DNA of 64,000 nt from Nocardia bhagyanarayanae. Its GTDB lineage: Bacteria > Actinomycetota > Actinomycetes > Mycobacteriales > Mycobacteriaceae. Below the pieces are notes generated by a model. That model was not told the origin of the DNA. It did no database searches and worked only from the letters and a program-made list of their open reading frames with translations. Below, piece by piece: positions 31,360 to 39,376 of this stretch. Both the position numbers and the translations under genes were made by a program. Numbering within the stretch: position 1 is the first letter of the stretch; every line of letters starts with the position of its first letter. The stretch spans positions 6,014,001 through 6,078,000 of the forward strand of contig NZ_VFPG01000001.1 of NCBI RefSeq assembly GCF_006716565.1, written 5' to 3'.

Positions 31360-33375
31360 GTGGCGCAGCAACGGTTGAAGCGCGGGACGCTGGGGGCGGT
31401 GCAGAAGCTGGCCTCCGGGGGCCAGGGAGTGGTCTACCCAGCGCCGGGTGTACAAATGGCGCACGCGAAAACGTTGGTGTTCAAGGAGTACAAGTCCCCG
31501 GTGTTGCCGAACATCCGGGTCGACGTGCTCGAGAACATGCCCTCCTATCTGGAGTCGTTGCCGTTCGCCGAAGGTATGGAACTGCTGAAACGGGCGGCGT
31601 GGCCGTGCCGGCTGGTCGAGGAAGATCACTCGACCACCGTGCTCGGGTTCGTGATGCCCGCGATTCCGGACGAGTTCTTCATCGACATGGTGACGGTGGC
31701 GGGGACGCGGCGGGTGACCGCCGAGTTCCAGCATCTGCTCAACGACGACGTCTACCTGGCCAAGCGCGGCATCCCGCTGACCGATCGCGCCCGCTACGAA
31801 CTGCTCGGCGACGCGGCGGAAGCGCTGGCGCTGCTGCATCGCCATCACATCGCGGTCGGTGACCTGTCGCCGAAGAACCTGTTGTTCTCCCTGCGACCGG
31901 ACCGGCGGGTGTACTTCATCGACTGCGACGCCATGCGGATGCGCTCCCAGTCGGTCAGCGATCAGTTCGAGACACCCGACTGGGACGTCCGAACGGTCAG
32001 TGCCGGTGAGGAATTGGCCACCCCGCAGTCCGACGCCTACAAGTTCGCGCTGCTCGTCCTGCGCCTGCTGGCCGGTCACCAGAGCACACGAGACCCGGAC
32101 CGGCTGCCCGCCGGTGTGCCCGCCGCGGTGCGTCAACTCGTTCGCACGGGCCTGTCGGCCCCGGTCGGTCAGCGGCCCCGCCCGGCGGACTGGCGCCAGG
32201 CGCTCGACGCCGCCGCCGCGGGCGCGGGCACTCGGACACCGGTGCGGCCCCGCGTCGTCCCGCCGGGAACCACTCCCCCGCTACCCCGGGCTCGGGGCCG
32301 CACCCCGTGGTGGCAACGAGTTCCGTTGCGGGCGTGGGTGATCGGCGCTATCGCCGCCGTTGTCGTTGTCGCCGGACTGCTGACCAGCACCACCTCGAGC
32401 GAGGACGACCCGCCCGTGGCCGGTGGGTCGCTGCCCGTCGCCGCCGCCCCGGCGACGGTGACCACCACGATCCCGGTCGGTGCACAGCCGTGGGGCGTGG
32501 CCGCCGATACCGAGACGGCCACCGTGTTCGCCACCAACAGCGTGAGCAACACGGTGTCGGCGTACGACACCGAGACCGGCGCCACCGCATCGATCACTTC
32601 ACCCGACTTCGCGAAACCGACTGCGATAGCGGTCGATTCGGCAGCGGGCCTGGCGTACGTGACCAACGCCGGAAACGGATCGGTGTCCGTCATCCGTACG
32701 CGTGACCGAACTGTCGTCGGCCAGATAGCCGTCGGCGCCGGTCCCTACGGCATCGCCGTCAACCCGGCCGGACGGACCGCGTACGTCACGAATTTCGAGG
32801 CGGGCACGATGTCGGTCATCGACCTGCGCTCCAGGGCCGTCGTCGCGACGATCCCAGTCGGCAGCCGTCCGTACGGAGTAGCCTTCGATCCGGCCACACG
32901 CAGCGTCTTCGTGGCGATCGCGGGCGCGCCCGAGTCGGTAGACCGCAGGGTCGCTGTCGTGGATGCCGCCGCGCGGTCGGTGGTCACCTCGATTCGGGTG
33001 GGCAACCAGCCGTGGGGCGTGGCGGTCGATACCGGCACCGATACCGCGTACGTGACGAATCACGCCGACGGCACGGTCTCGGTGATCGATACGCGCACGC
33101 GCGCGGTAACCGCGACCGTGCCCGTAGGATCCGGACCAGTCGGCGTCGCGGTGGATCGAGCGAGCCGGACGGTGTTCGTGACCAACCACGGACTGGACAA
33201 TGTGCGATCGGGAAACTCCGTCTCGCTGATCGACACCCGCAACAACGTGACGACGCAGACAATCCGCGTCGGTGCCCGCCCGCACGGGATCGCGGTAGAC
33301 CCGGCCGCGGGCCAGGTCTACGTGTCCAACTTCAACGACGGCTCGATGTCCGTCCTCGGAAACAGGGGCAAATGA
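31360..33375 (+). CDS. Ser/Thr kinase fused to membrane helix and seven-bladed YVTN propeller
   Basis: The protein has 671 aa. GTG 31360 has GGAG 5 bases upstream. Residues 10-285 are a protein kinase of the TerY-P/YegI type: loop LASGGQGVVYPA, Lys42 in VFKEYKSP, catalytic Asp168 in AVGDLSPKNLL (the usual H-R-D is V-G-D, normal for this group) and metal Asp188 in YFIDCDAM. A Pro-rich linker (290-318) leads to a membrane helix at about 324-343. Outside are seven repeats of about 42 residues, from 365 to 671, each with P-V-G-x-x-P-x-G-V-A-V-D and T-V-S-V-I-D, a YncE-like beta-propeller. A surface sensor driving a cytosolic triad is the natural reading. Its stop overlaps the next start (ATGA). 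Confidence 0.88.
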   Translation: MAQQRLKRGTLGAVQKLASGGQGVVYPAPGVQMAHAKTLVFKEYKSPVLPNIRVDVLENMPSYLESLPFAEGMELLKRAAWPCRLVEEDHSTTVLGFVMPAIPDEFFIDMVTVAGTRRVTAEFQHLLNDDVYLAKRGIPLTDRARYELLGDAAEALALLHRHHIAVGDLSPKNLLFSLRPDRRVYFIDCDAMRMRSQSVSDQFETPDWDVRTVSAGEELATPQSDAYKFALLVLRLLAGHQSTRDPDRLPAGVPAAVRQLVRTGLSAPVGQRPRPADWRQALDAAAAGAGTRTPVRPRVVPPGTTPPLPRARGRTPWWQRVPLRAWVIGAIAAVVVVAGLLTSTTSSEDDPPVAGGSLPVAAAPATVTTTIPVGAQPWGVAADTETATVFATNSVSNTVSAYDTETGATASITSPDFAKPTAIAVDSAAGLAYVTNAGNGSVSVIRTRDRTVVGQIAVGAGPYGIAVNPAGRTAYVTNFEAGTMSVIDLRSRAVVATIPVGSRPYGVAFDPATRSVFVAIAGAPESVDRRVAVVDAAARSVVTSIRVGNQPWGVAVDTGTDTAYVTNHADGTVSVIDTRTRAVTATVPVGSGPVGVAVDRASRTVFVTNHGLDNVRSGNSVSLIDTRNNVTTQTIRVGARPHGIAVDPAAGQVYVSNFNDGSMSVLGNRGK

Positions 33376-34601
33376 GGTCTTTTCGCAGCGGCAGCTGGCG
33401 TTGGTTCCGGGCGAGCGTGGTCGTCGTCTGCGCGGTCGCGCTGGCGTCCGGCGGCAGTTCCGTGCCTCGGGAGCCCGTGGTCGAGGACACCACACCCGAA
33501 CCCGCGGCGCTGGGCCGGATCGCGGAACCGATCGTGCGCAGGGTGCTCGACGCGCTGCTCGTCCCGGGGGCCGTAGTGCGTATCCGCACGCCGGACATGT
33601 TGTGGGAGCAGGCCTTCGGGGATCGCGCCCTCGGGCAGGACGATCCGGTGCGGGTGCACGACTTCTTCCGCGTCGGCTCGACCACCAAGACCATGGTCGG
33701 CACGGTCGCGCTGCAACTGGTCCGCGAGGGCAGGCTCGCGCTCGACGATCCCGTGTCGCGGTACCGCGCCGGTGTTCCGAATGGAAACAGCATCACGATC
33801 GCCGAATTGCTGAATATGCGCAGTGGTCTGTTCAGCTACAACGAGGATCCGGAGTTCGCCGCGGCGATGGACGACGATCCCGAGCGGGTGTGGCAGCCGG
33901 ACGCGCTGTTGCGGATCGGGTTCGCCTCGTCGCCGTACTTCGCACCCGGCACCGATTTCCGGTACTCGAACACGAACACGATCCTGTTGGCGGCGGTGCT
34001 CGAACAGATCACCGGTCAGGACATCCGCACCTTGCTGACCGATCGGATCTTCGTTCCGCTCGGCATGACAGACACGTATTACCCAGAGCCAGGCGATGCG
34101 TCGTTGCCCGCGCCGTCGCCGCGGGGATACCTTTACGGCACCAATACTTCGGCGCTGGCCTCGGCGGCACTTCCCGACGAGCAGATCGCCGCGGCCCGCA
34201 CGGGCGCCCTGCTGCCCACCGACGTGACGAACCTCGATCCCTCGTGGATCGGGGCGGCGGGTGGCGTCGTCTCGACGGCGCAGGACCTCGAGAACTACGT
34301 GCGCACGCTGGTCGGCAGCGACGAGATGCTCGGACCGGTGTTGCAGCGCGAACGCCTCGACAGCGCGGCCCCGTTGGACCGGCGGGATCCCGCGGGTATC
34401 CGCTACGGCTTGGGGCTGGAGTCGTTCGGCCCGATGATCGGGCACGACGGCGCCATTCCTGGCTTCCAGACGTTCATGGGGTACGACCCCGTTACCGACG
34501 TCTCGATCATCGTGCTGTGCACTCTGCGTGACGGACCCGCGGGCGGGCGGCCAGCGAACGAGATCGCCTACCGCTTGGTGAGCGCCTTGATCGGGGAGTG
34601 A
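33372..34601 (+). CDS. Secreted serine hydrolase, beta-lactamase/D,D-peptidase fold
   Basis: The protein has 409 aa. ATG 33372 overlaps the kinase stop. A signal or anchor segment is at about 12-30. The class C beta-lactamase/PBP4*-type fold has its three motifs: S103-T-T-K106 in RVGSTTKTM, Y198-S-N200 in FRYSNTNTI, and H-D-G in GHDGAIPGF. Such enzymes include D,D-peptidases, esterases and true beta-lactamases, so resistance should not be assumed. Coupling to a kinase with an outward propeller suggests wall-peptide processing or sensing. Its last 34 bases overlap the 3' end of the convergent acyltransferase gene. Confidence 0.88.
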   Translation: MRSFRSGSWRWFRASVVVVCAVALASGGSSVPREPVVEDTTPEPAALGRIAEPIVRRVLDALLVPGAVVRIRTPDMLWEQAFGDRALGQDDPVRVHDFFRVGSTTKTMVGTVALQLVREGRLALDDPVSRYRAGVPNGNSITIAELLNMRSGLFSYNEDPEFAAAMDDDPERVWQPDALLRIGFASSPYFAPGTDFRYSNTNTILLAAVLEQITGQDIRTLLTDRIFVPLGMTDTYYPEPGDASLPAPSPRGYLYGTNTSALASAALPDEQIAAARTGALLPTDVTNLDPSWIGAAGGVVSTAQDLENYVRTLVGSDEMLGPVLQRERLDSAAPLDRRDPAGIRYGLGLESFGPMIGHDGAIPGFQTFMGYDPVTDVSIIVLCTLRDGPAGGRPANEIAYRLVSALIGE

Positions 34602-35818
34602 GCCCGTGGCGCCGCGTACCGGTTATCTCGCGGTGGCCTCTTCGCGAAGCGATTCATGAGGGGTTTGTCGACGCCGTGATAGATCGCGGCGGCGGCGATG
34701 ATCGATGCGATGAAGCTGACCCCGGCCCACATCGCCCAGCCGCCGGCCGACCACCGACGCCCGCCGATGAACAGCCTGGTGACGAGCACCATCACCGGGA
34801 ACTGAATCATGTAGAACGCGAAGGAGATGTCACCGAGCCAGACCAGTGGCCTGCTCGCGTTGATGCCGGAGATGCCCGCCAGATCGCGAGCGGCCAGAGT
34901 GGCCACCACCGCGGCCGTCGGACCCACCAGCAATGCCGACATCTTGTAGTCGATCGGGACGAACCAGGTCGCGCCGTAGGCGAGAACCAGGGCGGCCAGC
35001 GGTGTGCTCAGCCGGGTGTTGCGCCACACGCCTTCGGCGACCATGCGGGCCGCGAGGACGCCAACGTAGAACTCGGGCAGCCGCGATGCGGGAAAGGGAT
35101 AGCCGAGCCAGTACGAGGCGGGGATGGGGATGTCGGATTGCGCGAACCACTCTGGTGAGACATGGATTTCGAACTCGGGTGAGACATCACCAGGGAGCAG
35201 GCGGGCCGCGAACACGTTGGCGGTACCCTTCGGTCCGTCCACCCAGAGATGAAGGCCGGTGTGCAACACCATGATCAACACCAGCAGCCCGGCCGCGGCC
35301 GGCCACAAGCGAGACCGCGGGATCCGGGCGACGAGCGGCAGCGCGAGCGGAAAGCTCAGGTAGAAAAGCAGTTCCGCGCACAGCGACCAGGACGGTACGT
35401 TGAGCCCGCCGAGCGTGGTCCACTTCGGCACCCAGGTGTGCACGAGCAGCAGGTTCGGCAGCCACACCACCGGGCGGGCCAGCGGCGCCGCGACCACGAG
35501 TACGAGCACCAGCGCCGAGATCACATGGGTGGGATAGATCTTGAGTAGCCGGCGCAGGTAGTACCCCCGCACCGACATTCCCCTGCGGAACGACCAGCAG
35601 ATCACGAAGCCGGAGAGGACGAAGAAGAAGGTCACCCCCGCCGCGCCCTGCTGCATCGGGACGACAGCGTGGAGAGCGCGGAAGAGTTCCGACTTCTGGA
35701 ACGGGTAGACCGGCAGGAACACCAACGCGTGCAGAACGAAGACCACCGCAGCCGCCCACCATCGCGCACCGGTCAGCGCGGGCAGCTGGGCGCCAGGCGC
35801 GGGCGGGGTCGCGGGCAC
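34568..35818 (-). CDS. Acyltransferase 3 family membrane protein
   Basis: The protein has 416 aa. GTG 35818 is 5 bases past the SGNH stop; no strong ribosome site is seen, so re-initiation is likely. About ten membrane helices are present. Acyltransferase-3 features are visible: an N-terminal LTGARWWAAAVVFVLHALVFLP with the conserved R and H, VTFFFVLSGFVICWSFRR, YYLRRLLKIYPTHVISAL, VPSWSLCAELLFYLSFPL (SWSLxxExxFY), and LGDISFAFYMIQFPV. Such proteins transfer acetyl or other acyl groups to extracytoplasmic sugars or lipids. Many fuse to an SGNH domain; here the SGNH is a separate exported protein encoded just upstream. Confidence 0.92.
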   Translation of the reverse strand: MPATPPAPGAQLPALTGARWWAAAVVFVLHALVFLPVYPFQKSELFRALHAVVPMQQGAAGVTFFFVLSGFVICWSFRRGMSVRGYYLRRLLKIYPTHVISALVLVLVVAAPLARPVVWLPNLLLVHTWVPKWTTLGGLNVPSWSLCAELLFYLSFPLALPLVARIPRSRLWPAAAGLLVLIMVLHTGLHLWVDGPKGTANVFAARLLPGDVSPEFEIHVSPEWFAQSDIPIPASYWLGYPFPASRLPEFYVGVLAARMVAEGVWRNTRLSTPLAALVLAYGATWFVPIDYKMSALLVGPTAAVVATLAARDLAGISGINASRPLVWLGDISFAFYMIQFPVMVLVTRLFIGGRRWSAGGWAMWAGVSFIASIIAAAAIYHGVDKPLMNRFAKRPPRDNRYAAPRAHSPIKALTKR

Positions 35819-35823
35819 CGTGC

Positions 35824-36726
35824 TCAGAGCCCGAACCGCTCTCGGACTCGCGCGGCGACCGCGGCGTTGCCCTGCGCGTTCGGATGGATGGGCGCGCCGT
35901 CGAACAGCGAGTCGGCGCCGTCCAGGCCGCTGATCCACGGTTCGGCCGAGCAGCTGCCGTGCCCCGCGGTGATGGCGCGGACATCGATGAACTCGATTTC
36001 GAGCAGCGTCGCGGCTTCCCGCTGCGCCTCCTGGATCCGGTCGAGGTAGGCGATGTAGCCTTCCGCGCGCGGTTGCACGACCCGCCCGATCCCGGCGAGA
36101 TCCATGCAGGCGGCCTGCTGTCCCGACAGGAAGACCTCCGGGTATCCGACCAGGGCCACGCGCGCGTTCGCGGCGTGGTAGCGCACGAACGTCACGACGT
36201 CGCGCACCCGATCCGCATAGCCTGTGCCGGTGACGGCGCGGTAGTCGGGCAGCCGGTGCTGTTCGGTGGCGTCGAACCCGCATCCGGCGACGATGTTGAG
36301 CAGACAGTCGGTCGAGGGGAACGCCGTCCCAGTGGAGGCGCCCCATACGTCGTTGAGTCCCATCTGGATCAGGACGACGCGCGTGTCCGAGCCGAAAGCG
36401 TTCTGCGCGGACGCTTTCCGGGCCTGGTGGACCAGAGTCCAGCCGCGACCCGTGTCGATTGTGCCGCCGTTGCAGGACACGTCCACGAACCCTGGGGTCT
36501 CCGCCGATCGGCCGGCTCGCGCGAGTTGATTCGGCCACGAGGAGGGTGATCGTGTGCACCCGTCGTCGGCGTGCCCGATGACGGGTGCGGTCGCGGTGAA
36601 CGAATCGCCCAGGACGACCGTCGTCGCGCCGCCGGACGGGGCGGCCACCGCGGTCGCGGGCAGGGTCGCCGCTGAGATCGCGGTGAGAACTGCGACAGCC
36701 GAGGACCTCGCCCGGCGGAATCTCAT
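35824..36726 (-). CDS. Secreted SGNH/GDSL hydrolase
   Basis: The protein has 300 aa. ATG 36726 is chosen because the signal peptide starts there (RFRRARSSAVAVLTAISAATLPATAVAA). Catalytic blocks: VVLGDSFTATAP (Ser), DVSCNGGTIDTG (oxyanion Gly), LIQMGLNDVWG (oxyanion Asn) and DGAPIHPNAQG (Asp and His three apart). Several Cys suggest disulfides outside the cell. Its product probably works with the acyltransferase encoded 5 bases downstream, in acyl transfer or deacylation of a surface glycan or lipid. It is divergent from the small lipoprotein gene. Confidence 0.9.
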   Translation of the reverse strand: MRFRRARSSAVAVLTAISAATLPATAVAAPSGGATTVVLGDSFTATAPVIGHADDGCTRSPSSWPNQLARAGRSAETPGFVDVSCNGGTIDTGRGWTLVHQARKASAQNAFGSDTRVVLIQMGLNDVWGASTGTAFPSTDCLLNIVAGCGFDATEQHRLPDYRAVTGTGYADRVRDVVTFVRYHAANARVALVGYPEVFLSGQQAACMDLAGIGRVVQPRAEGYIAYLDRIQEAQREAATLLEIEFIDVRAITAGHGSCSAEPWISGLDGADSLFDGAPIHPNAQGNAAVAARVRERFGL

Positions 36727-36842
36727 GGTTAATCCAATCGCTGTACGACACAAGGCACTTCAGTATTGCCTCGCGCCAGCGGTGGTGGTGTCGGTCGAAC
36801 GGACGACTGCGCCGTCTCCACGCGCACGGTTAGCCTTGCGGC

Positions 36843-37202
36843 GTGTCCGTCCAGAGATACCGAATTCGCTGGTCCACGGTGGCGCTCGGCGCGGCCGTGC
36901 TGGTGCTCGCCGGCTGTGGTCGGAGTTCCGATCCGGCGCCTGCCGAATCCCCGGTGATCGCCACGAATTCCGGGACGAGTGCGACGCCGACGCCCGCTCC
37001 GGCTCCGCCGACCGTCACCGTCGACGATGTGCCCGGCAACGCCGACCTGCCGGAATCCGCACCGCCGAACGCGGGAGCAGCCGCGCCTACTGTTGCCCCA
37101 GCTCCGCAGCCGCGCATCGTGCCGCACACACAGCAACCCGCGCCTCCTGCCGAGCCGCCATCGCTGCCCGACCCTGGTTTCGAGCCACGCGCCGGATACT
37201 GA
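36843..37202 (+). CDS. Small Pro-rich lipoprotein
   Basis: The protein has 119 aa, starting at GTG 36843; no clear ribosome site precedes it. The signal is RYRIRWSTVALGAAVLVLAGC, with lipobox LAGC and Cys at residue 25. The rest is a disordered Ala/Pro/Thr stalk without a folded domain (PTPAPAPPTVTVDD, PAPPAEPPSLPDPGFEP). It may be a surface-anchored spacer protein. No family is recognised. Confidence 0.6.
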   Translation: MSVQRYRIRWSTVALGAAVLVLAGCGRSSDPAPAESPVIATNSGTSATPTPAPAPPTVTVDDVPGNADLPESAPPNAGAAAPTVAPAPQPRIVPHTQQPAPPAEPPSLPDPGFEPRAGY

Positions 37203-37337
37203 CACGCGACGGTCGATGCGTACCATCGGTTGCCAGGCGGGCAGCTCGGCGTAGGAACGTAGTTCGAGTCCGCTCGACGCTGCTGCCCTCGCCTCGTCGA
37301 GTGCGGCAAGTGCCCAGCTCGGATTCCGTGGCGGTCG

Positions 37338-37850
37338 TCAGCGTCGAGGGTGGAGCACCTGTTCGGCGATGGCTTGCACGCGGGCGAGGGTGATGCCGGT
37401 TCGCTGTTCCACGGCCAACGGATGATCGGTGGGCTCCAGTTCCACCGTCGGACGAACGCCGACTGGCTGGCTGTGCAGCTTGGTCTTCAAGTTCAGGGTC
37501 GTCGATTCGTAGGTGGGGAGTTCGGTGGACAGCCAACCGAAATACGGTGGCTCCTGCACTCGCTCCGGACTGGTCCACAGCTCCGTCGCACGGTCGAAGT
37601 TGGACTTGCTCAGTGACACCCATACTTCCCACTCGAAGTCGTTCTCCGAGTCCTCGATCGGCAGGATCAGGCGAGCCCGGATGAAGAAGTGCTCCCCGCC
37701 GATGACGCAGTGCTCGTCACCGAGGACGTTGCCCGAGCTGTCCTCGAGGTCCTCGTTCCAGTAGGCGGGTGCGACCGTGCCGTAGCCGAATGGCAGTCCA
37801 TCGTGTTCCTGGCCGCAGCACGAGCAGCGGAACCCTAGATCCGTTGACAT
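37338..37850 (-). CDS. DUF2199 family protein
   Basis: The protein has 170 aa. ATG 37850 gives the family start STDLGFRCSCCGQEHDGLPFGYGTVAPAYW; the C-x-C-C-G-x-x-H cluster may bind zinc. A second conserved block is LGDEHCVIGGEHFFIRARLILPIED, then FEWEVWVSLSKSNFDRA, as in DUF2199. No function is established. Upstream frames continue but are not family-like. It stands alone, and its upstream region holds two TTGCA-N5-TGCAA palindromes. Confidence 0.85.
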   Translation of the reverse strand: MSTDLGFRCSCCGQEHDGLPFGYGTVAPAYWNEDLEDSSGNVLGDEHCVIGGEHFFIRARLILPIEDSENDFEWEVWVSLSKSNFDRATELWTSPERVQEPPYFGWLSTELPTYESTTLNLKTKLHSQPVGVRPTVELEPTDHPLAVEQRTGITLARVQAIAEQVLHPRR

Positions 37851-38006
37851 GCCCGTCAGCATAGAAACCGGGAAGTCGAGAGATTTCTCGAACCGGCAGG
37901 CGCGCAAGACTCGGGATGCGGACACGCGTTTCATCAGTGGCAGGAGGGCCACCGAGACGGTACCGTCGTGGTACACGCGGCCACGGACGACGACATCACA
38001 TGAGGA

Positions 38007-38021
38007 TTGCACTCAGTGCAA
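38007..38021. promoter_or_regulatory. Palindrome TTGCACTCAGTGCAA
   Basis: A perfect 7-bp dyad around a central C. It lies 157 bases upstream of the DUF2199 start. The palindrome at 38124-38138 shares its TTGCA-N5-TGCAA frame, so both may bind the same regulator. Confidence 0.55.
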
Positions 38022-38120
38022 CTGTGCGATGGATGTCTTATCCAGGATGGAATCCAGGGGTCGAAGGTGAAAAGTACTGGTCCGCAGCATGATTCGCGGA
38101 CTCGCCACCCCTGACTGCCG

Positions 38121-38141
38121 AAATTGCATGCGGTGCAATTT
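38121..38141. promoter_or_regulatory. Palindrome AAATTGCA-N5-TGCAATTT
   Basis: Perfect 8-bp arms with an AT-rich outer part, 55 bases after the end of the sulfotransferase gene. It is either an operator related to 38007-38021 or, as RNA, a weak terminator for the operon. Confidence 0.5.
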
Positions 38142-38195
38142 TGCGGTGCGTGTCAGATTCGCCGGTCGACCGCGTGGGCCGACCGGCGAAACCCC

Positions 38196-39359
38196 TCAGC
38201 GATCCGGGAAGTGCGCCGCCCGGTACTCGCCGAAACGTTCGTCGACCTGATCCACCGTCAGGCCGAAATCGTCCAGCGAGTACCGATGGGAGGGCCGCGC
38301 CGCCCCCGACGTGCTCTCGGTGTGCAACGCCGCCATGGCCGCCTCCGCCTCGGCGCTCAGCGGGATGTCGAAGTGCCGGTAGACCGATCCCACCGTGCCG
38401 ATCGGATCGGCCACGAAATCGTCGTAGTACACGTCGATGAACTGAGCGGCGTTGTGCCGCTTGCGGTCTTCCAAGAACCGCTGCGCGCCGCGCGCCCACA
38501 GATCCAGCTGGGTCCGGCCGACCACGGGACCGCGGAACTTCTCCGACCACCCCGCCGAGGCCTGCTCGTTGAGGCTGCACACCGACGCGATGATGGTGCG
38601 CGGGTCGCGGTGCATCTGGATGATCAGCGCGTCCGGGTACACCTCGAAGATGGCGTCCAACGCGAACAGGTGGCTCGGATTCTTCAGCACCCAGCGGCGA
38701 TCCGCGTCCGGAAGGCCGATCAGTTGCAGGTTGCGGCGGTGCCTGCGGTAGGCGTCGGTCCAGTCGCGGCCCGCCAGCCATTCCGAATATCCCGGCAGAT
38801 AGGCGAGGCATTCGTAGGACACCGACATCGCCGACTGCCGCAGCAGCTGCCAGCACTCCTCCACCTGATCGGCCGAGATGTGGTGCACGCCCATGAATTC
38901 CGGATGCTCCACGTGGTGCTTCTCGAAGGCCGCCTCGATGCGCTGATACACCGGATTGCCGGCCCAGGTCTCGCGCGGCGGGCGCGGCTGGGGCATCTCG
39001 GTGAGCCACATCTCCAGGCCCTGGTGCGCGGGGTCGGCGTTGAGCAGCCGGTGCACGGCCGTGGTGCCCGAGCGCGGCAGACCCGTGACGAAGACGGGCC
39101 GTTCGATCGCCACGTCCGCGTGTTCGGGGTGGCGTTGCCAGGCGTTCTCGCTGAGCAGCCTGGCGATCAGCGCGCCGCGCAGGAAGGCGCGATTGACCTT
39201 GTTGCCGAACGACGTCAGCTCCGCGTCCTTGGCATAGGACTCCAGAAGTACTTGCAGCCCTTCGCGATAGCCGTCGTCGCCGAAGTCGTCGAGGCCGACC
39301 ACCTTGGTCGCCGAGGCGTGCAGATCCTCGACGGTGCCGATGTCGTCCCTGCCGATCAT
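38196..39359 (-). CDS. PAPS-dependent sulfotransferase
   Basis: The protein has 387 aa. ATG 39359 follows GAGGAGAGAG. The 5'-phosphosulfate loop is PVFVTGLPRSGTTAVHRLL near residue 88, and the 3'-phosphate site is MHRDPRTIIASVCSL near residue 250, with WVLKNPSHLFALDAI before it. This is the mycobacterial or nocardial Sulfotransfer_3 type, which transfers sulfate from PAPS to a hydroxyl of a lipid, sterol or sugar. It is the last gene of an operon with an SDR and a DUF1214 protein, and the genes for making PAPS lie divergently 3 kb away, giving the module a clear logic. The acceptor is unknown; a KstR-like operator hints at a steroid. Confidence 0.93.
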   Translation of the reverse strand: MIGRDDIGTVEDLHASATKVVGLDDFGDDGYREGLQVLLESYAKDAELTSFGNKVNRAFLRGALIARLLSENAWQRHPEHADVAIERPVFVTGLPRSGTTAVHRLLNADPAHQGLEMWLTEMPQPRPPRETWAGNPVYQRIEAAFEKHHVEHPEFMGVHHISADQVEECWQLLRQSAMSVSYECLAYLPGYSEWLAGRDWTDAYRRHRRNLQLIGLPDADRRWVLKNPSHLFALDAIFEVYPDALIIQMHRDPRTIIASVCSLNEQASAGWSEKFRGPVVGRTQLDLWARGAQRFLEDRKRHNAAQFIDVYYDDFVADPIGTVGSVYRHFDIPLSAEAEAAMAALHTESTSGAARPSHRYSLDDFGLTVDQVDERFGEYRAAHFPDR

Positions 39360-39376
39360 GCTCTGCTCTCTCCTCA

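Larger units (their letters stand above)
37851..38195. other. Intergenic region with two related palindromes
   Basis: It separates the end of the sulfotransferase operon from the DUF2199 gene; both are on the minus strand. There is no convincing coding frame. It holds palindromes at 38007-38021 and 38121-38141, and GTCCGC...GCGGAC near 38080-38098. Confidence 0.5.

Noticed and set aside
33372..34601. Calling the serine hydrolase an antibiotic-resistance beta-lactamase.
   Set aside because: The three motifs are shared by D,D-peptidases and esterases, and the context is a kinase triad; resistance cannot be inferred.
34568..36751. A single long frame that would fuse the SGNH region and the acyltransferase.
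   Set aside because: The upstream half of that frame is the wrong frame of the SGNH gene, whose own frame has signal peptide and all catalytic motifs and ends at 35824.
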